Assembly: GCA_027027675.1 (NCBI GenBank)
Contig: JALVKT010000024.1
Span: 1 to 43,023, forward strand
Source of the DNA: Thermofilaceae archaeon
GTDB lineage: Archaea > Thermoproteota > Thermoprotei > Thermofilales > Thermofilaceae
Length of the DNA stretch: 43,023 bases
Direction of reading: 5' to 3'
The position numbers were made by a program, and so were the translations under genes. Within the stretch, counting starts at the first letter, position 1; every line of letters starts with the position of its first letter. Of the stretch, positions 1 through 8,563 are shown piece by piece. Under the pieces are notes generated by a model that was given only the letters and a program-made list of their open reading frames with translations, was not told the origin of the DNA and ran no database searches.

Positions 1-73
1 CGAGGCGCTGGGGGGTTATTTTGTGCCCGTGTTTTTTTAGTTGTTCGACAGCCTTCTGCACCCAGTTGTTCAT
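1..73 (-). CDS. Fur-family transcriptional regulator, N-terminus only (truncated by window start)
   Basis: Minus-strand reading from ATG at 73: MNNWVQKAVEQLKKHGHKITPQRL..., matching the Fur/PerR N-terminal 'L+xxGxKiTpQRl' pattern; continues off the window. Confidence 0.75.
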   Translation of the reverse strand, partial: MNNWVQKAVEQLKKHGHKITPQRL

Positions 74-172
74 AGGTTGTAAATGACGGGGGCATTGAAA
101 TTGCTTCCCCCTTCTCTATAGAAGTTTCTTCGTTTTAGAAATTCTTATTAACTAGAATGTGCTACTATACAT

Positions 173-727
173 GTGCCGGAACAGAACCGTGCCCTCATAG
201 AGAGGGCTGGTGTAGACGTCGACAAGCTCCTGGAGATGCTGGTCAAGGCTGCGGCTGCGGAGTTTACGACCTACTATTACTACACTATTCTTAGGATGCA
301 CACTGTGGGGCTTGAGGGCGAGGCTATAAAGGAGATAGTCGAGGACGCTAGGATCGAGGATAGGAACCACTTTGAGGCTCTCGTGCCCAGGATTTACGAG
401 CTGGGCGGCGAGCTGCCGCGTGACATTAGGGATTTTGCTGGCGTGGCGGCGTGTATGGACGCGAGGCTTCCCGAGGGGGCTGATGTGAAGTCTATATTGA
501 AGGTTCTCTTGGAGGCTGAGAGGTGCGCCGTGAGGGTGTATACTGAGATCTGCGAGTACACGCATGGTAGGGATCCGCGTACCTATGACTTGGCGCTTGC
601 GATACTGCATGAGGAGATTGAGCATGAGGCCTGGTTTGAGGAGCTCCTCTACGGTAGGCCTGGGGGCCACTTTAGGCGTGGCCGTCCCGGGGAGAGTCCG
701 TACGTGTCGAAGTTCCTTAAGAGCTAG
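173..727 (+). CDS. Ferritin-like Dps-like protein (DPSL-type)
   Basis: Four-helix ferritin-like pattern with [42 protein letters not shown] and [17 protein letters not shown] start. Confidence 0.8.
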   Translation: MPEQNRALIERAGVDVDKLLEMLVKAAAAEFTTYYYYTILRMHTVGLEGEAIKEIVEDARIEDRNHFEALVPRIYELGGELPRDIRDFAGVAACMDARLPEGADVKSILKVLLEAERCAVRVYTEICEYTHGRDPRTYDLALAILHEEIEHEAWFEELLYGRPGGHFRRGRPGESPYVSKFLKS

Positions 728-735
728 GGGCTAGG

Positions 736-888
736 TTATTTTCTCTTTTTCTTGCTTCTCCAGTTTGGCTTCCATTTTCCGATGAATTGGCCGCGTCGGT
801 GTTTGGTTCCGCTTCTTTGGGCGTGGCGGATTGCTCTTCCAGAGGGGGTTATGGTTCTAATTCTTCTTTTTCGGGGTGTGTGGGGCAC
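736..888 (-). CDS. Small, highly basic protein (50 aa), possibly a ribosomal or nucleic-acid-binding protein
   Basis: Not in the supplied ORF track (below length cutoff). GTG start at 888: MPHTPRKRRIRTITPSGRAIRHAQRSGTKHRRGQFIGKWKPNWRSKKKRK*. AT-rich TATA-like sequence (tttatattta) just upstream of the start suggests leaderless transcription. Confidence 0.55.
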   Translation of the reverse strand: MPHTPRKRRIRTITPSGRAIRHAQRSGTKHRRGQFIGKWKPNWRSKKKRK

Positions 889-936
889 CCGTATTTTAGT
901 TCATAAATATAAATTAAAGTGTTATTGTGAGGCCCG

Positions 937-1428
937 CTAATAATGGCTTAGCAGGATTTGCTGGAGTGGTAGGAGCTCTCTGTATAATATGGCGACAGTA
1001 AAGAGTAGGGGGCCTATTCTAGCGAAAAAGTTGTTGAGTTTGGGGTTGTCCGCCCGGTAGAGGCCAAGGCCGAACTTTTTGCCTGATAGGGGCCAGAGGG
1101 GCCTGAACTTTGTGTATGTGAGTAGGTCTCCTAGCATGTGGCCTAGAGTTCCGAGGAAACCGCCGAGGAAGCCTATCGGCGCATAGGCCTGGTCGAGCAT
1201 TCCTTCTAGGAGTGCTGTGAGCAAGCCGAAAGTGAGGGCGCCTGCGAGGGTGTGGGTGAAGCCTCGGTGTTTTGTTTCGAAGCGGAGATCTATGTCCGGC
1301 CAGGTTGAGGCTGCTATAAACGTGGCGATGAACAGCCAGAGCTGCATGTCGTAGAGCTTGCCCGGGTATAGCGCTACTAGGGGTGCGGTGAGGGCCATGT
1401 TGAGGCCTGCGTGCCCTTTTGGTAGCAT
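937..1428 (-). CDS. Membrane-bound metal-dependent hydrolase-like protein (YdjM/DUF457 family)
   Basis: Hydrophobic, with DIDLRFETKHRGFTHTLAGAL and LGHMLGDLLT motifs. Confidence 0.75.
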   Translation of the reverse strand: MLPKGHAGLNMALTAPLVALYPGKLYDMQLWLFIATFIAASTWPDIDLRFETKHRGFTHTLAGALTFGLLTALLEGMLDQAYAPIGFLGGFLGTLGHMLGDLLTYTKFRPLWPLSGKKFGLGLYRADNPKLNNFFARIGPLLFTVAILYRELLPLQQILLSHY

Positions 1429-1458
1429 GGTGGGCGCCTTGCAGGTTGCCTGGTTTGT

Positions 1459-2784
1459 CTATGTGTCAGGTGGCGGGTATATCCATTTTTCTACGAGGAT
1501 GGGTAGTGGTGTGAGGCCGCGTATTTCTGGTGGGCGTGTGAGGTGGCGGTAGGCGCGTGGGCTTTGGGTGTAGAGGCCGGGGTCTAGGGGGCGGGGGACC
1601 GTCTTTATGGTGGGCTTTGCGTTTGGGTCTTTGTAGCCGCATTTGGGGCATTTGTAGCCTTTTCCTCTTCCGGCGGACTTCATTGTGTGGCCGCATCGGG
1701 GGCAGCGGGGTGGGATGCGTATGTGGAGTGGGGCTGGCCGCCAGAGGAGGATTTGTTCGGCGTTGAGTGTGAGGCCGTGGCGGGGTTGGAGGCCGCCTGC
1801 GACTTCTACTGTGTCGCCTGGTGCGAGTAGTTTTGCGAGGCGGTTTAGGCGTCCTGTTTCCTTGTAGACCATGACTTGTAGTGTGCCTGTGTGGTCTGTT
1901 AGGGTGAGTTTTACGTGGCCTCGTGGGAGTGTTTGTGGGGGCTTGGCTATTGTTCCTTTGACTCGGGCTGAGTCGTAGGGGTGTAGCTGTGCGATGGTTT
2001 TTGTTGTTGTGAGGTGGGCGTCTGTGGCCTGGTTTGTCTTGTATATTATCATTTTTGGGTCTGGGAGGGTGTGGGCGAGGTGGGAGGCTATTTCCTCGAG
2101 TATTCTGGGGTCTAGGCTTCGAAGCCCTAGGAGGACGGGGTCGGGGCCGTGGGGGACTGCTAGTGGGCGGTTCTCGGCGTAGTCGTATGTTGCGAAGAGG
2201 AGTGGCCTGTAGCGCCTGTCGAGTTGTTTGAGGAGTGTGGCCGGGATTTTTCTGGGGGTTTTGTCTCGGGGGTCTCGGTAGGCTAGTAGCTCGTAGGTGT
2301 AGTCTTTGAGCGGGTAGGCGCCTAGGGCTGCGAGGGCTCCTACGAGCCCCCTGTTGTGGGGTGTGGGTAGGACGTTTACGGGGCCTAGCCTGCCTGTGTG
2401 GAGGAGTTGTTCTAGGTAGGCTCTGGGTACGAGTTCTCGTAGGGCTCTCGAGTAGAGGATGCGTAGCTGTGGTGTGGGCTTGCCTTTGAGGACTGCTAGT
2501 GCCGGGGATGTTTTTCCGTGGTGTTCCGCGTTTTCACGTAGTGTCTCGGCGGCTAGTTCGACTATTTTCTGGGCGTTGTGGGGGGTTGTTTGTAGGTGGA
2601 GGGCGGTGGCGGCGTTGCCTCGTGTCTTGAAGGGTATGTTGGGGTTTAGGCGTATGAGGTGGGGGTAGTCTAGGAAGGTTGCTAGGCGTTTTGAGAGGAT
2701 TTCGCGGGCTACGAGGTATGTGATGTAGGTTGTGCACTGGCCTAGGGGGGAGTCTGCGTCGTCGAATGCTATGTGTAGCTCCAC
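1459..2784 (-). CDS. tiaS: tRNA(Ile2) 2-agmatinylcytidine synthetase TiaS
   Basis: N-terminal MELHIAFDDADSPLGQCTTY, central OB-fold region and C-terminal zinc ribbon CPRCGHTMKSAGRGKGYKCPKCG. Confidence 0.9.
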   Translation of the reverse strand: MELHIAFDDADSPLGQCTTYITYLVAREILSKRLATFLDYPHLIRLNPNIPFKTRGNAATALHLQTTPHNAQKIVELAAETLRENAEHHGKTSPALAVLKGKPTPQLRILYSRALRELVPRAYLEQLLHTGRLGPVNVLPTPHNRGLVGALAALGAYPLKDYTYELLAYRDPRDKTPRKIPATLLKQLDRRYRPLLFATYDYAENRPLAVPHGPDPVLLGLRSLDPRILEEIASHLAHTLPDPKMIIYKTNQATDAHLTTTKTIAQLHPYDSARVKGTIAKPPQTLPRGHVKLTLTDHTGTLQVMVYKETGRLNRLAKLLAPGDTVEVAGGLQPRHGLTLNAEQILLWRPAPLHIRIPPRCPRCGHTMKSAGRGKGYKCPKCGYKDPNAKPTIKTVPRPLDPGLYTQSPRAYRHLTRPPEIRGLTPLPILVEKWIYPPPDT

Positions 2785-2791
2785 GGCTTGG

Positions 2792-3373
2792 CTACTCCTT
2801 CATGTGTTCCCGCGCGTATAGGTATATTCCGTCGAGGATTCCGGGGCCGCTGCCTTCGCGTCCGTGGGGGCTCATCTTTCTCTTGCCTGTGAGCTTTGCG
2901 GCTCGGTGGATGTTTGCCGCTGTCTGGCCTACGGCTTCCTTGTCTATCCCCTCGATTATGACGTCGTCTTTCTGCACCTTTACTTTTACGCCGGGGAGCA
3001 GCTTGGCCTCGCGTGTCCCGCGTTCGCCGAGGTAGTTCTCTATTATTATCTTGTCTCCCTGGACTTTGAGGTTCATGGGGAAGTGGGCGTAGACTATTTT
3101 CATCTTGTATCTGAAGCCCTTTGTGACGCCGATTATCATGTTTTGTATGTGGCTGGCTACTGTGCGCACGGCCGCGTACTCGCGCTTTGTGGCGTGGTAG
3201 GTTTCTACGCGTATTTTTCCGTCCTCCTTTGTGATGAATATCTTCTTTAGGTGGGAGAAGTCCTTCTCAACCTTTCCCAGGGGGCCCTCCACGGCTACGC
3301 GGCGGCCCTGGACGGTGACGTTGACTCCCTCGGGTATTTCGACTTCGTGCGCAACGTAGTACTCCTTCACCAT
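2792..3373 (-). CDS. rpl6: Large-subunit ribosomal protein L6 (uL6)
   Basis: EIPEGVNVTVQGRRVAVEGPLGKVEKDF... and C-terminal QTAANIHRAAKLTGKRKMSPHGREGSGPGILDGIYLY. Confidence 0.95.
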   Translation of the reverse strand: MVKEYYVAHEVEIPEGVNVTVQGRRVAVEGPLGKVEKDFSHLKKIFITKEDGKIRVETYHATKREYAAVRTVASHIQNMIIGVTKGFRYKMKIVYAHFPMNLKVQGDKIIIENYLGERGTREAKLLPGVKVKVQKDDVIIEGIDKEAVGQTAANIHRAAKLTGKRKMSPHGREGSGPGILDGIYLYAREHMKE

Positions 3374-3497
3374 GAGTAACGCCCAGCTACCTAGGAGGTG
3401 TTATAGATATAAGCTCTATGCTCCGCCTAGGGGTAAGGGTTTATGGACGGCGGCGATGTTTTTTCTTGGCCCCGGGCGTGGGCGTGGTGGCGCGTGG

Positions 3498-4511
3498 ATG
3501 GAGTATGTGAGGCTTGGGCCCAGCGGGGTTAAGGTTTCCAGGCTTTGCCTTGGTACGTGGCACTTGCCGCGTATGGGGGAGCTGGACGAGTACGGCGTGC
3601 CCCGGGTGGACGTGGAGGAGTTTAGGCGTGTGTTGAAGAGGGCCGTGGACGCGGGGATAAACTTTATCGACACTGCTAACCGATACCATGGGGCTCAGAC
3701 TCCCGTGGACCTTAGGCATGTGGGTAACGCGGAGAGGCTTCTGGGGAGGCTTCTGAAAGAGTATGACCGGGAGATGTTCGTTATTTCGACGAAGGTTAGG
3801 GGGCGCATGGCCGCTTGGCCTAACGGGGAGGGGCTGTCTAGGAAGCACATTATGTGGCAGATAAGGGAGAGCCTGCGAAGGCTGGACATGGAGTATGTGG
3901 ACGTCTACCTTACGCACTGGCCCGACCCTGACACGCCGAAGCTTGAGACTCTTAGGGCTTTGAATACTCTCGTGGAGAGGGGGTGGGTGCACTACATAGG
4001 CTCGTCGAACGAGCCTCCCGAGGGCATTGTTGAGAGCATGGAGCTTGCGGCCCGCTACGGCCTCTACGGGTACGTTACTATTCAGGACCGCTACAACCTC
4101 TTTGCCAGGGAGATTGAGAAGGCGAAGATCCCGGTGGCGCGGCGGTACGGGCTGGCGTTGATGGCGTACTCTCCCCTGGCTCAGGGCTTTCTCACGCCCA
4201 AGTACTTGGGCGGGGTGCCCGCGCTGTCCCGTGCAACGTACTCTGAGAGTGTGAGGCGGCGTCTCACAAGGGAGAACCTGGAGGTTGTGAGGGAGCTCAA
4301 CGGCATTGCAGGGGAGCTTGGCGTGACGCTGCCCCAGCTTGCGATCGCGTGGCTCATACACAAGGAGAGGGAGCTTGGTGTAACGATAATCCCCGTTATA
4401 GGTGTTTCAAGCGTGGAGCAGCTCGAGGAAAACCTTGGTGCGCTCGAGGTGAAGCTGGACGGCGACACGGTGAAGCGCCTAGAGGAGGTGGCTTCCCGGT
4501 TCAAATGGTAA
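3498..4511 (+). CDS. Aldo/keto reductase
   Basis: MEYVRLGPSGVKVSRLCLGTWHLP..., GINFIDTANRYH, VYLTHWPDPDTP. Internal ATG at 3498 preferred over the ORF-track start at 3372, which overlaps the rpl6 start. Confidence 0.88.
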   Translation: MEYVRLGPSGVKVSRLCLGTWHLPRMGELDEYGVPRVDVEEFRRVLKRAVDAGINFIDTANRYHGAQTPVDLRHVGNAERLLGRLLKEYDREMFVISTKVRGRMAAWPNGEGLSRKHIMWQIRESLRRLDMEYVDVYLTHWPDPDTPKLETLRALNTLVERGWVHYIGSSNEPPEGIVESMELAARYGLYGYVTIQDRYNLFAREIEKAKIPVARRYGLALMAYSPLAQGFLTPKYLGGVPALSRATYSESVRRRLTRENLEVVRELNGIAGELGVTLPQLAIAWLIHKERELGVTIIPVIGVSSVEQLEENLGALEVKLDGDTVKRLEEVASRFKW

Positions 4512-4546
4512 CCCCCTCTTTTTCTCGGGTTTTGCGGCAAAAGATT

Positions 4547-4651
4547 TGGTGCGGGGGCCGGGATTCGAACCCGGGCAGGCCTTTGCCAGCGGAGCTCTTA
4601 CCCGCGTGGGCCCTAAGTCCGCCCCCTTTGTCCTAGCTCGGGCACCCCCGC
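4547..4651 (-). tRNA. tRNA-Leu (anticodon TAG) with 17-nt canonical intron, CCA encoded
   Basis: GCGGGGG/CCCCCGC acceptor, CCGGGTTCGAATCCCGG T-arm, class II variable arm. Canonical BHB: helix CTTA/TAAG, bulges GGG and AGC, intron helix CCC/GGG; spliced loop CTTAGGC. Confidence 0.92.
4595..4611 (-). other. tRNA-Leu(TAG) intron, position 37/38
   Basis: GCCCACGCGGGTAAGAG between exons ...GCGGACTTAGG and CTCCGC... Confidence 0.85.
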
Positions 4652-4694
4652 GCGCCAAGGTAAAAATGTGTCTCCTTTTTTATCTTCTTTGTTG

Positions 4695-5078
4695 TTAGCG
4701 GAGGGCCGCTATAACGCTTACTTCGAGGCGCGCGCCCTTGGGTATCTCCGCTTTCACTGTGACGCGTGCGGGCCTGGCTTGCCCGAGGTATTGCTCGTAG
4801 ACCTCGTTGAAGGCTTTGTAGTCGTTGAGGTCTGCCAGGTAGGCTGTGGCGTAGACTACGTTGTCCATGGATGTGCCGGCCGCCTCGAGTATGGCTTTGA
4901 TGTTCTCCATGACTCGGCGTGTCTGCGCCTTTATGTCTCCCTCTACGAGCTGGCCCGTGGCGGGGTCTATGGGTATCTGGCCTGCGACGAAGACGAAGCC
5001 GTTGGACACTACTGCCTGGCTGTAGGGGCCCACCGGCTTGGGGGCCTTGTCGGTGTATATTTTTTCGGGCATGTCCAT
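4695..5078 (-). CDS. ridA: RidA family enamine/imine deaminase
   Basis: IYTDKAPKPVGPYSQAVVSNGFVFVAGQIPIDPATGQLV..., typical RidA/YjgF. Confidence 0.93.
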   Translation of the reverse strand: MDMPEKIYTDKAPKPVGPYSQAVVSNGFVFVAGQIPIDPATGQLVEGDIKAQTRRVMENIKAILEAAGTSMDNVVYATAYLADLNDYKAFNEVYEQYLGQARPARVTVKAEIPKGARLEVSVIAALR

Positions 5079-6317
5079 TCACCACTCTACTATTTTGAAG
5101 TCGAGGCCCTTAGCCTTTAGCCTTGTGAGGAGGACTGTCACGCTGTTTTTGTCTGGTACCTCGAGGCCAAGCGTCACCTGGGCAGTGCCTGGGGAGACGA
5201 GCGGGTTTACGCGTTCATGCTCAATCGATATTATGTTGAGCCCTAGCTCGGCGACCGTGTCTATCACCTTTTTAAGCTGGCCGGGCTTGTCGGGGAGCAC
5301 GCCCGTTATTTTTACCTGGCGGCCCTCCATGTAGAGCGCCTGGTTTATTATGCGTGAGAGCAGGGAGGGGTCTATGTTTCCGCCGCTTATCACCGCTACC
5401 GCTTTCTTCTCGCTTACCGGTATTTTTCCTGAGAGCATGGCTGCGAGGGGGAGGGCGCCGGCAGGCTCCGCGACGACCTTTGCCCTCTCGAGGAGTAGGA
5501 AGACGGCCCTGGCGGTTTCCTCGTCGTCTACGAGCACTATGTCGTCTACGAGGCGCCTGATTATGGCTAGGGTTTTGTCTCCCGGCTTTTTGACTATGAC
5601 TCCGTCGGCTATGCTGTAGGGATGCGGCGTCTCTACTGGGCGGCCTTCGCGGTAGGAGAGGAACATTGAGGGGGCACCTGCGGGCTGGACGCCCACCACT
5701 TTTATGTCGGGGTTTATCTTTTTGAGGGCCACCGCTATCCCCGAAATTAGGCCTCCCCCGCCTATGGGGACTGCTACGAGGTCGACGTCTTCGAGGTCCT
5801 CGTATATCTCGACTCCGATGGTGCCTTGGCCGGCGATAATGTCGGTGTCGTTGAACGGGTGTATGAGCGGCGCCCCTGTCTCCCTGCTGATTTGGAGGGC
5901 TTTCTGGTAGGCGTCGTCGTATGTTTCTCCGTAGAGTATGACGTCTGCCCCGTAGTTGCGGGTGGCCTCCACCTTGAAGAAGGGCGTGTAGCGCGGCATC
6001 ACGATGGTCGACTTTATCCCTAGTAGGGAGGCGCTGTAGGCGACGCCTTGCGCGTGGTTTCCCGAGCTGGCAGCCACGACCCTTTTTACGCCTTCACGGG
6101 CGAGCTTGGATATCTTGTAGTAGGCGCCCCGTATCTTGAAGGCGCCTGTTTTCTGGAGGTTTTCCAGCTTGAGGTATACCTCTCCCCCCGTCATGCGGCT
6201 GAAGGTGCGGCTGTGGTTCAGGGGGGTGCGGTGGGCAACGCCTTGGAGGACGCGGCGCGCCTCCTTAATCTTAATGTTTACCTCCTCTATCAGCTTGTCA
6301 GCTTCGCGCTCCATCAA
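5079..6317 (-). CDS. ilvA: Threonine ammonia-lyase (threonine dehydratase) with C-terminal ACT domain
   Basis: TFSRMTGGEVYLKLENLQKTGAFKIRGA (PLP lysine), ASSGNHAQGVAY, PIGGGGLISG. Confidence 0.93.
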   Translation of the reverse strand: MMEREADKLIEEVNIKIKEARRVLQGVAHRTPLNHSRTFSRMTGGEVYLKLENLQKTGAFKIRGAYYKISKLAREGVKRVVAASSGNHAQGVAYSASLLGIKSTIVMPRYTPFFKVEATRNYGADVILYGETYDDAYQKALQISRETGAPLIHPFNDTDIIAGQGTIGVEIYEDLEDVDLVAVPIGGGGLISGIAVALKKINPDIKVVGVQPAGAPSMFLSYREGRPVETPHPYSIADGVIVKKPGDKTLAIIRRLVDDIVLVDDEETARAVFLLLERAKVVAEPAGALPLAAMLSGKIPVSEKKAVAVISGGNIDPSLLSRIINQALYMEGRQVKITGVLPDKPGQLKKVIDTVAELGLNIISIEHERVNPLVSPGTAQVTLGLEVPDKNSVTVLLTRLKAKGLDFKIVEW

Positions 6318-6376
6318 GTAGTATGTCGGGGCCGAGTATATACGTTAACACGCCGAGAAGTGTGCCCGGGAAAAAA

Positions 6377-7297
6377 CTATTTGGGAGGCATTTCCTCCTC
6401 CACTATTTTTTCCAGGACGGCCTCTACGCGGCCCCTGAGCTCCCACCTGCTTTTGAGGCCCTCTATTCCGGGCTTCTCTATAAGGTAGGACGCGGCCGCG
6501 GAGGCATACGCGCCGGCCTCCTTGATGTCCCCGTTGCGCTGGTACTCTACGGCGAAGACCGTGGTGAACACGTCTCCGGCCCCGGTCCTGTCCACTACGG
6601 GGCCCGAGGGGGCCGGGGGGATGTAGTATCCCTTCTGGCTGGTCGCGATGTATGCTCCCTCGGGGCCCATCGTGACGACTCCTATGCCGGCGCCGTCCTT
6701 TACGAAGTTCCATGCAAGCTCCTTGGGTGGGAGTTCGCCGTAGAGAACCTTTGCCTCGACGGCCTCCCCGTGCACTATGTCGGAGACGGAGATCACGGCC
6801 CTGGCCTCGGGCGTGGCTGTGAAGTACACCTTTCTGTCGCGGGACACTTTTCTGATGTATCCCTGTATGTCGCTGACCGTTAGCGCGGCCTTCTCCGAGA
6901 CTGCTTGTACAACGTTTGGAGGCACCTCCCCTATAATGCTTCCGATGACAGCCACGTTGCCCTTTATCTCGTCGAGGGGGACGTCGCCGAGGAGTATGTC
7001 CTCGCAGCGGGCTTGGAGGTAGAGTACTCGGCCGTGGTCTTCGTAGACCAGCTTGAAGCGGGTGGTGGGCCTGTTCCTTGAAACCTTTACGTGTGATATG
7101 TCTATCCCGTCTCTCGAGAGCTGTATGAGGTACTCGTCTGGGAAGTCGAGGCCTATCTTTGACACTATGTGGGGCTTTGCCTGGTGCCTCAGCGCGGCGT
7201 ACGCGCCGAAGGAGACTGTGCCCCCGAGGCTCTTCCTCGATCTCCCATGGTGGGAGACGGAGTCTACAACCATGTGTCCCAGTAGAAACACATCCAT
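6377..7297 (-). CDS. PfkB-family carbohydrate/nucleoside kinase
   Basis: N-terminal GHMVVDSV...GGTVSFGAYAA and C-terminal DRTGAGDVFTTVF signature. Confidence 0.88.
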   Translation of the reverse strand: MDVFLLGHMVVDSVSHHGRSRKSLGGTVSFGAYAALRHQAKPHIVSKIGLDFPDEYLIQLSRDGIDISHVKVSRNRPTTRFKLVYEDHGRVLYLQARCEDILLGDVPLDEIKGNVAVIGSIIGEVPPNVVQAVSEKAALTVSDIQGYIRKVSRDRKVYFTATPEARAVISVSDIVHGEAVEAKVLYGELPPKELAWNFVKDGAGIGVVTMGPEGAYIATSQKGYYIPPAPSGPVVDRTGAGDVFTTVFAVEYQRNGDIKEAGAYASAAASYLIEKPGIEGLKSRWELRGRVEAVLEKIVEEEMPPK

Positions 7298-7364
7298 ATT
7301 CTCTCACCCTTATACGTGGACGCTTCAATAACTTCGATTGACTATAATAATGCTCCCCTATGGA

Positions 7365-7438
7365 GGGGCCTCGGCCCCTAAAGGGGGAACCCTCTTCACT
7401 GGTCGGCTGACTCTCTTCCAGTCATCGGCCCCGCAACA
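7365..7438 (+). ncRNA. Candidate structured RNA (H/ACA-like arrangement); function unproven
   Basis: GGGGCC (7365-7370) pairs with GGCCCC (7427-7432), followed after 3 nt by ACA; internal hairpins ACTGG/CCAGT or TGACT-CTCTTCC-AGTCA. Fold not computed. Confidence 0.25.
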
Positions 7439-7509
7439 ATATGCAGGGCGCGCTATATTGTGGTTGCCCTTTGGGTGAGCGTTAATTAGATGCTGTTGGC
7501 GAATAGGCT

Positions 7510-8544
7510 TTGGTGAAAGAGAAAGTGGGCAGCGTTGTAGGGCTGCTGGCCGAGACGGGAAGGAGGATAGACCCCGTGATGGAGAAGTACCTTTCGCGCA
7601 ATGTTGCGCCGGAGTTCAGGGACGCGGTGCTCTACCAGATCCGGATCGGTGGTAAACGGATTAGGCCTGCGTTAACAATGGTTTCCGCCACCGCAGCTGG
7701 CGGCAAGGAGGAGGACGCGTACCCGGCCGCTGCAGCTGTGGAGATCATACACAACTATTCCCTGGTCCTAGACGACATTATAGACCATAGTGAGCTTCGG
7801 CGGGGGCACCCCACTGTGTGGAAGAAGTACGGTATAAGCACGGCTATACTCGTGGCGGTCCACTACAGGGAGAGCGCGGCTGAGGCTCTAAACGACACTC
7901 CGGACCCCGTCGCGTTTAACGAGATAATGGCGTGGACTGTCAAGGAGCTTATTGAGGGTGAGAGGCTCGACATTTTAATGGAGCAGGCTGGGAGGGAGGA
8001 CGAGCCATACGTGGTGGCGAACCGGATCAGTGAAATGAGGCTTGAAGACTATTTGAGGATGGTTGAGAAGAAGACGGCGAGGCTTATAGAGACCTCGTGC
8101 AGGTTTGGCGGGATGTCCGTGGGCGCGCCTAAGCGTGTAGTAGAGGCTCTCTCCAGGTATGGGTACAACGTCGGCTTGGCGTTTCAGGTGGGGGATGACA
8201 TTATAGACCTGTTTGGGAAGCAGGAGAAGACGGGTAAAAGAGTTGGCCAGGACATTAAGGAGCACAAGCTTGGAAACGTTGTCGTGCTTCTGGCTCTCGA
8301 AGAGCTGAGGGGCACCCCTGAGGGGGAGGAGCTGGAGAGTATAATCAAGAAGCCCGTGATAAGCTGGGAGGAAGTGGGACGCGCGATGAAGATAATATCC
8401 TCTACCCATGCACGCGAGAAGGCTGAGGAGCTGCGCGACCGGTATGTGAGTGAGGCTTTGAAGGCTTTGGAGGAGCTTGGCGAGAGCGAGGCTAGGCGCC
8501 TGCTGGAGGGGCTCGCGGTGTTTATAAGAGAGAGGGAGTTCTAG
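7510..8544 (+). CDS. Geranylgeranyl diphosphate synthase (polyprenyl synthetase)
   Basis: GGKRIRPALT, DDIIDHSELRRGHPT (FARM) and GDDIIDLFG (SARM) motifs; TTG start. Confidence 0.93.
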   Translation: MVKEKVGSVVGLLAETGRRIDPVMEKYLSRNVAPEFRDAVLYQIRIGGKRIRPALTMVSATAAGGKEEDAYPAAAAVEIIHNYSLVLDDIIDHSELRRGHPTVWKKYGISTAILVAVHYRESAAEALNDTPDPVAFNEIMAWTVKELIEGERLDILMEQAGREDEPYVVANRISEMRLEDYLRMVEKKTARLIETSCRFGGMSVGAPKRVVEALSRYGYNVGLAFQVGDDIIDLFGKQEKTGKRVGQDIKEHKLGNVVVLLALEELRGTPEGEELESIIKKPVISWEEVGRAMKIISSTHAREKAEELRDRYVSEALKALEELGESEARRLLEGLAVFIREREF

Positions 8545-8563
8545 CCTCCCTCCCGTTTTTGAG

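Noticed and set aside
3441-4361. 306-aa antisense ORF opposite the aldo/keto reductase
   Set aside because: Low-complexity Arg/Pro/His-rich translation with no domain pattern; the plus-strand AKR is clearly coding.
6345-7328. 327-aa ORF overlapping the PfkB kinase in another frame of the same strand
   Set aside because: Arg/Gly-rich shadow ORF; the PfkB reading frame has conserved motifs.
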